In this document: positions 7,368-15,678 of the stretch, piece by piece
Position numbering within the stretch: the first letter of the stretch is position 1
Layout of the letters: each line of letters opens with the position of its first letter
Origin: Caulobacter flavus
GTDB taxonomy: Bacteria > Pseudomonadota > Alphaproteobacteria > Caulobacterales > Caulobacteraceae
Length of the DNA stretch: 64,000 nucleotides
Assembly: GCF_003722335.1 (NCBI RefSeq)
Contig: NZ_CP026100.1
Coordinates: 496,001 to 560,000, forward strand
Direction: 5' to 3'
Translations under genes and position numbers: made by a program
Notes under the pieces: generated by a model
Database searches by the model: none
The model's input: only the letters and a program-made list of their open reading frames with translations
Told to the model about the DNA's origin: nothing

Positions 7368-9074
7368 ATCGACGACAAGCCCGATTTCGCTGCGCCATCG
7401 ACCTTCACCGTAAACCGCGGGGTCGATCCCAGTTATCTGCAGAGCGTGCTCACCAAGGACATCACGACCCTGGAGAGCATCTATGACCTGATCGACAACT
7501 CCATCGACGCCGCGCGCGACAAGCTATTGTCGCGACCGCCCGTTTCCACAGACAAATACGGCCTTCCTGCAGATTATTCGGGCTACAGGATCGCGTTACG
7601 CTTCGCTTCAGACTCGATTTCTTTACTTGATAACTGCTCTGGCATTGACCAGAATACGCTGATCAACAGAGCCTTTGTGACAGGATCACTATCCTCTCAC
7701 AGCTATGGGATCGGTCACTTCGGCATTGGACTGAAGCGCGCCCTGCTTCGCCTTGGGAAATCTTACGCGATCTCGACCGATACGGGCGATTTCGCTGCAA
7801 AGCTACGCTTTTCCGACGGTAACGAGGGCAATCTCGAAGCGATCCGCGGGCCTTCGTCGGGCAGCCCAAAGATGTTGGTGCGGGTTTCCGATCTGCGAAC
7901 GAGCGTGCGACAGGAGCTGACAGGCGGTGCCTGGAAGACATCCGTGCTAAGATCGCTCTCCCGCCGATATGGGCTTTATATCGCCAAGGGCTTGCAGATC
8001 ACCGTTCAGGGCTCCCGCGTCGAGCCCTTCGGCCCCCAGTTTCGCCGTACTGGCCCCGTTGCGACACAAGCATCGCACTTCGACCTACCTGATGGTGGCG
8101 AGGCATTTATCGATGCCGGCATGCACGAGGGCTATCATCTAACCGATGAGCCCGGATACGATAAAAAGCGGATCGCAGACCTGACTGATCAATACGGTTG
8201 GTACTTCGTTTGCAACGATCGCATCATTCGCATTGCTACGCACGAACCTGAACTAGGCTGGACCGCCAACTGGCACCAAGAGTATTATGGCTTTGTCGGC
8301 TGGGTCCGCTTTGTATCCGAAGATGCTGAGCTTTTGCCTTGGGATACAAAGAAATCTTCAATTGATACCAGTTCAGCGGCTTTCCGCGCGATTCAAGGAA
8401 AGCTGCAGGCATTTGCCGATGCATACAAAACTGAAGGCCGCAAGGCACGCAAGGAGCGTCCTACCGACAGCGAAAGCCCAAGCAAACCGAAAGACGGAAA
8501 GAAAGGCAAACGCGGAAGTAGCGGAAAGCCCAGCGACTCGACCGGCACCCCATCAGAGGAGCGTCCAGAGGCTGAGGACCACAACGAACATTGGTCCACG
8601 CTATTGCCCGACCTCACCGTTGAGCTCGACCACCCAAAGGTCAGAGCCTTGGCCTACGAAGCGCGAAAATTGCAGATTGAGCATTGCTACTCGGGGGCGA
8701 TGCTCTTTCGATCGCTGATCGAAACTGCACTATTTGAAAATATCAAAAAGGCTGGACGTTACAGCGAAGTTCGCGAGAGCGTCTTCGCAGAACAAGCTGC
8801 ATCAGGAAGGCCCTTTGACGACGCCCAAAAGAAAGGTTTCAGGCCGACCTTCCGCCATGCGCTCGATTGGTTGAACAAGCAGGACGACTATTTCCCCGAT
8901 GAGGTTCGGCGTGAATGCGTAAATGCCAGAACAAAATTTGGAAAGCATTTGAGAGAACTAAATGGCGTGGTGCATGAAGGCGATCTTATTGATAGCGGTA
9001 AACTGAAGATCGTTAGAAATGACACGCTGCCGCTACTGCGCTTTTTGCTGTTAGCGCCCAAGCGAAACTCATAG
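7368..9074 (+). CDS. GHKL (MORC/MutL/Hsp90-type) ATPase of the methylase cassette; unusual start
   Basis: The N-terminal domain is a GHKL ATPase: the N-box DLIDNSIDAA binds Mg-ATP, then DNCSGID and GIGHFGIGLKRA are the ATP-lid glycine motifs. A second alpha/beta domain follows, then a charged low-complexity linker rich in K, S, P and E, and a helical C-terminal domain of about 150 residues that ends in LRELNGVVHEGD, vaguely HEPN-like. The first ATG/GTG/TTG codon is GTG 7446, only 13 residues before the N-box, whereas family members have more sequence there. The conserved-looking frame extends up to the methylase stop codon (7362-7364), and GGAGG at 7356-7360 stands 7 bases before ATC 7368, so I place the start there. 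GHKL proteins with cytosine methylases and Vsr are known from R-M-like operons related to eukaryotic MORC. Confidence 0.82.
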   Translation: MDDKPDFAAPSTFTVNRGVDPSYLQSVLTKDITTLESIYDLIDNSIDAARDKLLSRPPVSTDKYGLPADYSGYRIALRFASDSISLLDNCSGIDQNTLINRAFVTGSLSSHSYGIGHFGIGLKRALLRLGKSYAISTDTGDFAAKLRFSDGNEGNLEAIRGPSSGSPKMLVRVSDLRTSVRQELTGGAWKTSVLRSLSRRYGLYIAKGLQITVQGSRVEPFGPQFRRTGPVATQASHFDLPDGGEAFIDAGMHEGYHLTDEPGYDKKRIADLTDQYGWYFVCNDRIIRIATHEPELGWTANWHQEYYGFVGWVRFVSEDAELLPWDTKKSSIDTSSAAFRAIQGKLQAFADAYKTEGRKARKERPTDSESPSKPKDGKKGKRGSSGKPSDSTGTPSEERPEAEDHNEHWSTLLPDLTVELDHPKVRALAYEARKLQIEHCYSGAMLFRSLIETALFENIKKAGRYSEVRESVFAEQAASGRPFDDAQKKGFRPTFRHALDWLNKQDDYFPDEVRRECVNARTKFGKHLRELNGVVHEGDLIDSGKLKIVRNDTLPLLRFLLLAPKRNS

Positions 9075-9105
9075 GCATATATCTTTTCTGTGATGACTGA
9101 CGGGC

Positions 9106-10929
9106 TTGAATCTGAAGCGCATCCCCCAACTCCGCGTGAATCCGCTCCCCAAGGATGGCCGGACCTGGCAGGTAGCTTTTCAAGGAAAGATCAGGGCTCC
9201 TAGCCTTACAGACGAGGCATCGTGCGAGCTGGGACTTGTAGAGGCCGGCTGGGACAACAGCCGCACCGCGCCGCAGACGCCACTTACTAGATCCGTCTGG
9301 ATCGGCGTTGGCCAAATGGCGTTGCTCCCCGTCGGAAGCGTCTGGAAGGATGGACGCCCCGTTGAGCAGCCTCCTCGCCGGCGGATACAATTGGAGATCA
9401 GGGGGCTCGTGAAATGGCCACGCGACGCCTTTGGCCAACCCATCGCCTATCAATGGAGGCGCGATGAGCCCCCCGCGCCGGCATATCCGGCGCCAGGCTG
9501 CATCGATATGCCGATGTTTCCCGTCGTCGATGCTGGTGGTGACAAGTTCTGGGTCAGCCCATTGGAGCTAGCAAGGGCGACTTTCGGCGTCACAAGTCAA
9601 TGGCTTCGACTGATGGTCGAGGGCGGCATTGAGCTGACCCCCGACCAACGAGGTTCGATCATCAATCTGAAGCGATCGGGCCGCGGTGAAGACGCCCGGT
9701 CGCTAGTCATCAGCGCTCACCGGCGCCTTGATGAGCTGGACATCCTGGCTGCGGCGCGGATATGCGCCGATCAAGGGCTGCGCCTGTCGTTCGAAAGCGT
9801 TGTGAAGGGCTTGCGCCGTAACGGTTTTGGCCGAGAGCCGCGGTACGTCTTCATGCCGTTTCCCTTCGAGAAGCCGAGCACCTGGTCGTGTGAACATCGC
9901 TGGGTGGTTGCCAGAACTGAGAATGGGCGCATCGCAAAGCGCCGGATGATCACCCGTATCCACGCAATCGACTACGACCTTGGCATCGACCACATCCATG
10001 TGCGCTACCCCGGCCGGACCGAAGCCCAGGAGGATGACGAGCTCAACGACACCAGCACCGGCCGCGTGCGTCTACGAGCCAAGGCTCCCGTCAGCGACGA
10101 CCTTCGCGTGATCACAAGTCGCCCGAGCTGGTCGGCGCTGGAAGACCTGAACATCCCCTCACCTGCGATCCGCCTTGCCGGCAAATGGACAGTCGAGCAG
10201 ACGCCCGTCTTTCTCGACGACCCAGGCGCCGCCAAAACCAAGCATGTCGCCCTGGACGATGAGATAGATACCGCAACGACCGCCGGGCCGGGCACGAAGT
10301 CGGAGCGAGGCAAGAGGCCCTCGATCCGAATTAACATCAAGGATGCGATCAAGGCCAAGATGGACACCCCACGCCCCCCTTCGGCTCGCATCACCTCCAC
10401 CATCATCGCCCTGCAGCGCCTGGCGACCGACCTCAACCGCCAGCTCGACTTGATCGCGCCGGCCGACGAACTGGGCAATGATCCCATCGATGGCCTGTGG
10501 CGATACCCCGTAGATGCCAAGGGCAAACCTGGTTGGTCCCTCACCAGGGAAGGTCGCCCAAGGCGCGCCCTGGTGGCGCGGCTACAGAGCCAGTCAGGCT
10601 GGATCTACATCTTTGACGCGGAGCATCTCGACGCTGAAGTGATGGACGCCATCACTGGCGAAAGCCGGATTTCTGGGCAGGACGGGTACACCTGCCTGTG
10701 CATGGTCGCCGTCGGAAAAGGCGAACCGCTTCCTCCTGAAATGATCAGCGACTTTCTTTGGCACAATGCCGTCGCCAAGGGTGTGTGGAAGCGAGCGCCG
10801 CTGCACCTTCCCTGGCAGCGTCTTCCGCGGGCCAATGCCTGGTTCGAGGACCCGGCGACCTATGCCCGGCACATGGCCAAAATCGTCCGACGACTGGAAG
10901 GTGGCGCGTCGCAACATCACGGGGTCTAA
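9106..10929 (+). CDS. tnsE: TnsE-like transposition targeting protein
   Basis: A 607-residue protein (Tn7 TnsE has about 538) that I align with TnsE by eye. The N-terminal GRTWQVAFQGKI matches the Tn7 start region, KFWVSPLELARATFG matches the IPQLELARSLF segment, KRRMITRIHAIDY matches the middle segment, and PRRALVARLQSQSG followed by a C-terminal DPATYARHMAKIVRRLE matches the TnsE C-terminal domain. Positions 370-440 form a disordered linker rich in T, G, K and R. TnsE directs Tn7 to replicating DNA, especially conjugal plasmids, through DNA structure and the sliding clamp. Here the gene faces the tnsABC-tniQ operon and follows the GHKL ATPase by 31 bases. The start is TTG 9106; the frame is closed just upstream (stop at 9094). 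Confidence 0.7.
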   Translation: MNLKRIPQLRVNPLPKDGRTWQVAFQGKIRAPSLTDEASCELGLVEAGWDNSRTAPQTPLTRSVWIGVGQMALLPVGSVWKDGRPVEQPPRRRIQLEIRGLVKWPRDAFGQPIAYQWRRDEPPAPAYPAPGCIDMPMFPVVDAGGDKFWVSPLELARATFGVTSQWLRLMVEGGIELTPDQRGSIINLKRSGRGEDARSLVISAHRRLDELDILAAARICADQGLRLSFESVVKGLRRNGFGREPRYVFMPFPFEKPSTWSCEHRWVVARTENGRIAKRRMITRIHAIDYDLGIDHIHVRYPGRTEAQEDDELNDTSTGRVRLRAKAPVSDDLRVITSRPSWSALEDLNIPSPAIRLAGKWTVEQTPVFLDDPGAAKTKHVALDDEIDTATTAGPGTKSERGKRPSIRINIKDAIKAKMDTPRPPSARITSTIIALQRLATDLNRQLDLIAPADELGNDPIDGLWRYPVDAKGKPGWSLTREGRPRRALVARLQSQSGWIYIFDAEHLDAEVMDAITGESRISGQDGYTCLCMVAVGKGEPLPPEMISDFLWHNAVAKGVWKRAPLHLPWQRLPRANAWFEDPATYARHMAKIVRRLEGGASQHHGV

Positions 10930-10969
10930 CCAGCCAGTGGGCGCCGACCTCGCCGCTCGGGCACGCCCC

Positions 10970-12136
10970 TCAGCGAATGGCGTGGGCCTGGAAGATAGCG
11001 TTCACTTCCTGGCAGTCTCCCACGAGACGCATGAGGTCTGCCTTGAGCACGGGTCGCCCCGTTCCCTGCAGATAGGCTAGGGCCGCGACGATCTCCTGCG
11101 TGCTTGGCTTGTAGAACCGAAGGGTCAGGTGCTCGTTGATCACGTCGGCAATGACGAACGGCGGATCATGAGCGTCGTGTAGGATCCAGCTCCTCCACAT
11201 TCGGGCTTCCTGGCAAGCCTCTACCAAGCGCTCGGGCCAAGCCTTCATCAGCGGCGCGGCCAGGTCGAGAACACGATGGCGATCACCGACGCACATTTGC
11301 TCTATGCTGGTCTTTGCCCCCTTGGGAAACGATGAAGGGTCTCCACCATGACGTCGGGCGACGGCGTTGCGCAGTGCTTGGGACCGGACACCGAAGGACA
11401 AAGCCTTCACAACGATCCGCAAGGTGTCGAAGTAGAGGTGGCTCCAGCCAAGGATCTGCCCTCCTAGATGTCCCCAGCCACGCGCCAGGACGCTTTGCGC
11501 GCGGCGTTGCAGCTCAATGACCCGGCGGCTTGCCGGGATCAGACTGCCTTGGCGAAGATCCAAACCGCATCGAGGACAGAGGTGCAACGCTGCGGATCTG
11601 TGGGGCTCTAATGTCGATCCGCATTGATCGCAGCGATCGAGCAAGCGCAGCCCATGGTCGGGGCAGGTCGTAACGAAACCAACGCGCCAGGCGCGACGGA
11701 AGTAGACGTGCTCGGTAAAGCAAACAGGGCAGTATTGCAGGCCGCCTAGCCCTCTTACGCGGTGGCGCACGCCCACCTGCAGGATCCAAGCGTTCCTGCC
11801 GCCGGGGGCATATCGCTCGACGAGCTTGCCGTCATAGGCGGCCAAGGTGGTTTCCCAGGCGCGCTGGACCGGCACATCGACCTTCGCCGCCATGACGCCG
11901 ACAATGCGCGGATCGGCCATGTTGTCGATGTCGCGGGTGAGCAGCGGCGGAACCGAGCGCCAGGTCGCATGAGCCAAGGTGTAGGGCTTGAGCGTCAGCC
12001 CGTGCGCAACGCGTAGAAACCAAGACGACAGCAACTCGTCGGGCCAAGGCGCCGGCCGATAGGGCCAGGGTCGTGATCGGGTGAGGTCGGGGCTTTCCTT
12101 CCAGTTACGAAAGACAGCCTCGGCCTCCTCGATCAT
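10970..12136 (-). CDS. tniQ: TniQ/TnsD-family target-selection protein
   Basis: A 388-residue TniQ protein. The N-terminal TniQ domain starts with PYRPAPWPDELLSSWFLRVA (residues 26-45). Two zinc-binding clusters follow: C136, C139, C158 and H161, then C169, C172, C187 and C190. The helical C-terminal part should contact DNA or other factors. In Tn7 systems TnsD/TniQ binds a fixed attachment sequence and recruits TnsC. As the only TniQ in the window, it is the likely reader of the comM site, though a second copy may lie to the left. Its ATG overlaps the stop of tnsC by 4 bases (ATGA), and its end lies 40 bases from the end of the convergent tnsE-like gene. Confidence 0.95.
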   Translation of the reverse strand: MIEEAEAVFRNWKESPDLTRSRPWPYRPAPWPDELLSSWFLRVAHGLTLKPYTLAHATWRSVPPLLTRDIDNMADPRIVGVMAAKVDVPVQRAWETTLAAYDGKLVERYAPGGRNAWILQVGVRHRVRGLGGLQYCPVCFTEHVYFRRAWRVGFVTTCPDHGLRLLDRCDQCGSTLEPHRSAALHLCPRCGLDLRQGSLIPASRRVIELQRRAQSVLARGWGHLGGQILGWSHLYFDTLRIVVKALSFGVRSQALRNAVARRHGGDPSSFPKGAKTSIEQMCVGDRHRVLDLAAPLMKAWPERLVEACQEARMWRSWILHDAHDPPFVIADVINEHLTLRFYKPSTQEIVAALAYLQGTGRPVLKADLMRLVGDCQEVNAIFQAHAIR

Positions 12137-13041
12137 CGCACTGACCGAACCACAGCCTCGGTAATGCGCTCCTCGCCAGTCTCGATGGCGGCGACCGCCG
12201 CGTCATGAAGTAGATTGGACAGCTCGCCAATCACCCCCTTTGAGAGCGAATAAAGACGCTCGGAAAGGCCTGCCTCGGCCAAGTCGCTGGGCCTGCGCAG
12301 CGGGATCAACCGATTGTAGGCACCAAGTATCTTGCGCCACTCGGCATCCATCTTCATGCGCTCGAGCTGGACGAAGTTGAAGCGGCGCAGAAGTTGATCT
12401 TCCTTCTCGAAAACCAACTTCACCCCCTCTGTCCCCGCCGCCACGATCGGTACGCCGGTCTCGTTGGTAAGGTTCTTGATCAGCACATTGAAGTGCAGCC
12501 GCTTATCGAAGCGGCCCGACAACGCATTGTGAAACTCATCCATGAGGATGACCTTGACCCCGCATTGCGCGATCAACCGCCTCACTAGCAGCTCCTTCTG
12601 CGCCAACCCCATGGAGGGAGACGGCCGAATGCCAAACTCGATGAGGAAGTTGTTATAGAGCTTGGTCTCGTCGCCCGCCGGCGGTGTCTGAATGCGGACC
12701 GTAGGCAGAACGGCCCAATCGCCGACTCCATCGAAATCCTCGGCTTCGACACGCTTGGCGTTGTCAGTACGAACACGTTTCTCCCAGCGCTCCAGGATCG
12801 TCGATTTTCCAACGCCAGACTCTCCATAAATCAGGAGATTGCGCGGTCGAAGCGACGGCGGCGTGACCAGGTAACGGTCAAGCGTCGCGACCAGGTTGTC
12901 AGCCGCCTTGTGGTTGATCCACATACCCCGCCATCGTTTGATGATGCGCTCCTCCACCGGGAGGTTCACCAACTCACGCGACTTGGGATGCAGGTGCTCA
13001 TAATCCTGAGCGTTATCGACGGCGGTCTCGATCATTTTCAT
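12133..13041 (-). CDS. tnsC: TnsC/TniB AAA+ regulator of transposition
   Basis: A 302-residue AAA+ ATPase that links the target selector (TniQ, TnsE) to the transposase. Walker A is GESGVGKST at residues 73-81. Walker B is VKVILMDEFHN with D168 and E169, the version typical of TniB/TnsC. A sensor region follows (VPIVAAGTEGVKLVF), with arginines in LLRRFNF. It is shorter than Tn7 TnsC (about 555), closer to TniB of Tn5053/Tn6022-type elements, so the extra TnsC tails that contact TnsA/B may be reduced. Start ATG 13041 shares one base with the tnsB stop (TGATG). Confidence 0.95.
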   Translation of the reverse strand: MKMIETAVDNAQDYEHLHPKSRELVNLPVEERIIKRWRGMWINHKAADNLVATLDRYLVTPPSLRPRNLLIYGESGVGKSTILERWEKRVRTDNAKRVEAEDFDGVGDWAVLPTVRIQTPPAGDETKLYNNFLIEFGIRPSPSMGLAQKELLVRRLIAQCGVKVILMDEFHNALSGRFDKRLHFNVLIKNLTNETGVPIVAAGTEGVKLVFEKEDQLLRRFNFVQLERMKMDAEWRKILGAYNRLIPLRRPSDLAEAGLSERLYSLSKGVIGELSNLLHDAAVAAIETGEERITEAVVRSVR

Positions 13042-14972
13042 CAGATGTCCAAATCGCTGTCGTCATACTCGTCGCGGGTATCGATGGCGGGCGCCGTGGA
13101 AGGTGCGACGATCTTGCTCCCTGGATCGTGAGGAGACGGGCGGTCGCGTGCGATCGGCATGAAGTCCTCAGCCGCCTCGGTGGACACAGCCGCGGCGATC
13201 ACAGCCTGCTCCCTACCGATCGCGACAGACTGACTGCGCCGGCGCTGATTTTGCCGCTGTGTCGTCCGTGTGAGCTTGCCGGCCTCCTCAAGGCGCGCAA
13301 GTCGCTCTCGCCGTTCCTTGCAGGCGTCAAAAATCTCCAGCTCGGTGTAGGATCGACGCCCCTGCTCCTTAAGCTCGGTGCGCACCGCACGAAACTCCCA
13401 CTGACTCATCGGCAGGCCTTGGGAGTGGCGATAGGGGACAGTCAGATAGCGCTTGTTATCCGGGTCCCAAACGAAGGCTCGGCTGATGTCGCGCGGATCC
13501 CGACGCACAGTAAATTTGCCGCCCGGATGGCGCATGTAGCGATGGCGTAAAGCCACCAGTTCGTCGGAATCGTAACTGACCCGCTCCCATCTGACGCCAT
13601 AGGCCTGGAGCGTTAGCTCCTTGAACGGCAGCAGTTCGATGCGGAGTCGTTCAAGATCGGCCGGCTCCTGGGGAAGTTCTCGAACCTGGCGGCCGTCCTC
13701 AAAGAAGCAGGATCGCCACTTTTGCAACGGCGTCAGCCCTCCGAGCGATGAATGCTCGGTGTTCATGTATTCCCAAAGGACGCTGAGGAGGTGCAGCTCC
13801 AAGTCTCGAAGCGTCAGGGCGGCTGTTTTGGCGCTATCCCGGCTTTGGCGCTCCTTGACGTTGGACCCGGTGGCGCCGGGGATGGATTTGACCTTCTTGG
13901 CCAGCGTTCCAAAGAACCGCTCGATGTGAGCGCCAAACTGGGGCCGTTTGACCGGCCGGTTGATCAGCTCGCGCTCCTCCTGTGAGAGGAAGCGGCGCAG
14001 CATGGTACCGCGGAACTCCTTGGCGTTGTCGGCCATGACGATCTGGGGAAGCCCCCAGACTGGCCATGTCATGTCAAAGCCGACCTCTCTAAGCCAGACC
14101 TCCTTGCGGGTGATCGCATGGAAGATGGCCGCGCCGGCGACACTGGCGGACGGGTCATCCAGGGTGAGCGTGAAGCCACAGGGCATACAGGTGTGCGTGT
14201 CGATCACCATCGCCAACCACGGCCGCCCGATCGGCAGGCGATACACGTCGTCGACGATCTCTACGTCGTAGGGCCAATAGTCGATCTGAACGCAGGACAG
14301 CGGTTCGGTGCCAAACGGGAACTTGCCCATCAACTTGGCCCTGGCATCGCGAGCCGCGCGCTTACCAAGCCGTCGCTCCACGGCCAGGACCGGATCGACG
14401 TTGGCGACATGACGATAAACGGTTGCGATACCGGGAAGGCCTAGTCTCGCGTCCTTGAACGCAGGTTCTACAAAATCTTTGTAGAACTCATAGACGTTGC
14501 GCTGTTTACGATTGAGGTACTGCTTTTCGATGAGGTGGGCCAGCAGCGCCGACCGCTCGTCCCCGAGCCTGGATTGACCAACGCCGCCGGACCTTTTTCC
14601 TGGCAGCAAGCTGATCGGGTCACCATTCCATTGGTCAATGCGTCGGTACACCGTCGCTCGGCCGACACCCAAGGCCTTGGCGGCTTTAGTGACAAAAGCG
14701 TCCTTACCGCCACGCTCGACCAAGCCATCGAGAAGCGGCGCCAGCACATCTTTCCAGCGGAAGGCCTCGTTGATCTCCTCGGGAGTACAGTCGTCGAACT
14801 GGCGCGGCGGAAGCCGCGTTGGCTCCAGCCCGATCTCGGCGGATGTCACGACGCGCGTGTCTCCACCGTCAAAGCGCACCAGATAGCGGTCGAAATCGAT
14901 GATCCGCATGAACCGGCCGACGCGGCCGCCGACCACGAGCTCTTCGCCGACTGAATAGCTAGCTGTCTTCAA
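13041..14972 (-). CDS. tnsB: TnsB transposase (DDE family)
   Basis: The DDE transposase that cuts and joins the 3' ends of the element. With the TTG start at 14972 it has 643 residues. I chose this start because GAGGAGG lies 6 bases upstream and tnsA ends inside it at 14959, whereas an earlier ATG at 15062 would overlap tnsA by 104 bases. N-terminal HTH segments (VTKAAKALGVGRATVYR) bind the end repeats. The rve-type catalytic core has D231 (CVQIDYW), D315 (VMADNAKEF) and E351 (HIERFFG). A Mu-transposase C-terminal domain follows, then a basic tail rich in R, Q and S that contacts TnsC. All three acidic residues are present, so it should be active. Confidence 0.96.
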   Translation of the reverse strand: MKTASYSVGEELVVGGRVGRFMRIIDFDRYLVRFDGGDTRVVTSAEIGLEPTRLPPRQFDDCTPEEINEAFRWKDVLAPLLDGLVERGGKDAFVTKAAKALGVGRATVYRRIDQWNGDPISLLPGKRSGGVGQSRLGDERSALLAHLIEKQYLNRKQRNVYEFYKDFVEPAFKDARLGLPGIATVYRHVANVDPVLAVERRLGKRAARDARAKLMGKFPFGTEPLSCVQIDYWPYDVEIVDDVYRLPIGRPWLAMVIDTHTCMPCGFTLTLDDPSASVAGAAIFHAITRKEVWLREVGFDMTWPVWGLPQIVMADNAKEFRGTMLRRFLSQEERELINRPVKRPQFGAHIERFFGTLAKKVKSIPGATGSNVKERQSRDSAKTAALTLRDLELHLLSVLWEYMNTEHSSLGGLTPLQKWRSCFFEDGRQVRELPQEPADLERLRIELLPFKELTLQAYGVRWERVSYDSDELVALRHRYMRHPGGKFTVRRDPRDISRAFVWDPDNKRYLTVPYRHSQGLPMSQWEFRAVRTELKEQGRRSYTELEIFDACKERRERLARLEEAGKLTRTTQRQNQRRRSQSVAIGREQAVIAAAVSTEAAEDFMPIARDRPSPHDPGSKIVAPSTAPAIDTRDEYDDSDLDI

Positions 14973-15678
14973 CGAGCGCCTCCTCGGCGACGAGGTGGGT
15001 CCACCATCGCATCTGCGTGGTGTCGGATATGACAAGCGAGAGGTCAGCGACCAGGTAGCCAATCCCTAGGAGGTGGAGCAGGGCTTGATGGGCGGTATCT
15101 CGTAGAAGGCCATCCGCCATGAGGAGCTTCTTGACCTCGCCGAAGGTGCGATGAGGAACGCCCGGATAGGTCATGATCGCGCGAACCGTCGTCATGATAT
15201 CTGATGAGAGCGGGCGGCGCATCGCCGGGCCCAGGAGCACTGCGTTGGCCTGCCTAGTGCAGTAGATGGTTCGGTCCGTGACTACGCGAAAGCCGATGCC
15301 CTGAGCGGCGAGATGCTGTCGAGCAGCGTGATACTTCGGCGCCAGGTCGGCGTAATCACGCTTGAGGATCGAATATGGCTTCACCTCGAACACGACTTGG
15401 GCCCGGCCATAGGGAAGAAGAGCGTCTTCCCACCAGGTCGCCATAACATCAGGGGTGTAGCGACGACGACGCCCCTCTATCACGAGATCCAGCGTGACGG
15501 GCTGGGTGGCTATGGTTTCCAGGCCGGGCTCAATTTCCAGCAGGATGAGGAAGTCGCGCTCGAGCTTCGACTCGTAGTGAAGCTGACGAACGGGAAACCG
15601 CGTCGGCAGCGAGCCGGTGATCGATCGGTGGCTAGGCGGGATGATACGGGTCATCGACAAGCTCCGATCATCTCGCAT
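14959..15678 (-). CDS. tnsA: TnsA endonuclease subunit of the transposase
   Basis: A 239-residue TnsA that cuts the 5' strands at the transposon ends and so allows cut-and-paste rather than copy-in transposition. The restriction-enzyme-like core has E40 in YESKLERDFL, D77 in YTPDVM, and E98/K100 in FEVKP. The C-terminal winged-helix part (GEVKKLLMADGLLRDTAHQAL) is the region that binds TnsC. Start at ATG 15678 or ATG 15654 (MTRIIPPSHRS); the innermost end repeat (15668-15689) overlaps the first option, which would suit control by TnsB binding. It is the first gene of the tnsABC-tniQ operon. Confidence 0.95.
   Translation of the reverse strand: MRDDRSLSMTRIIPPSHRSITGSLPTRFPVRQLHYESKLERDFLILLEIEPGLETIATQPVTLDLVIEGRRRRYTPDVMATWWEDALLPYGRAQVVFEVKPYSILKRDYADLAPKYHAARQHLAAQGIGFRVVTDRTIYCTRQANAVLLGPAMRRPLSSDIMTTVRAIMTYPGVPHRTFGEVKKLLMADGLLRDTAHQALLHLLGIGYLVADLSLVISDTTQMRWWTHLVAEEALVEDS

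Noticed and set aside
9091..9189. A short plus-strand ATG frame (MTDGLESEAH) before the tnsE-like gene
   Set aside because: It stops after about 32 codons inside the tnsE-like gene, and the TnsE-like alignment begins in the other frame at TTG 9106.
9106..10929. The 607-residue protein as nuclease or helicase of the methylase cassette
   Set aside because: No nuclease or helicase motif is present, and the segments align with TnsE.
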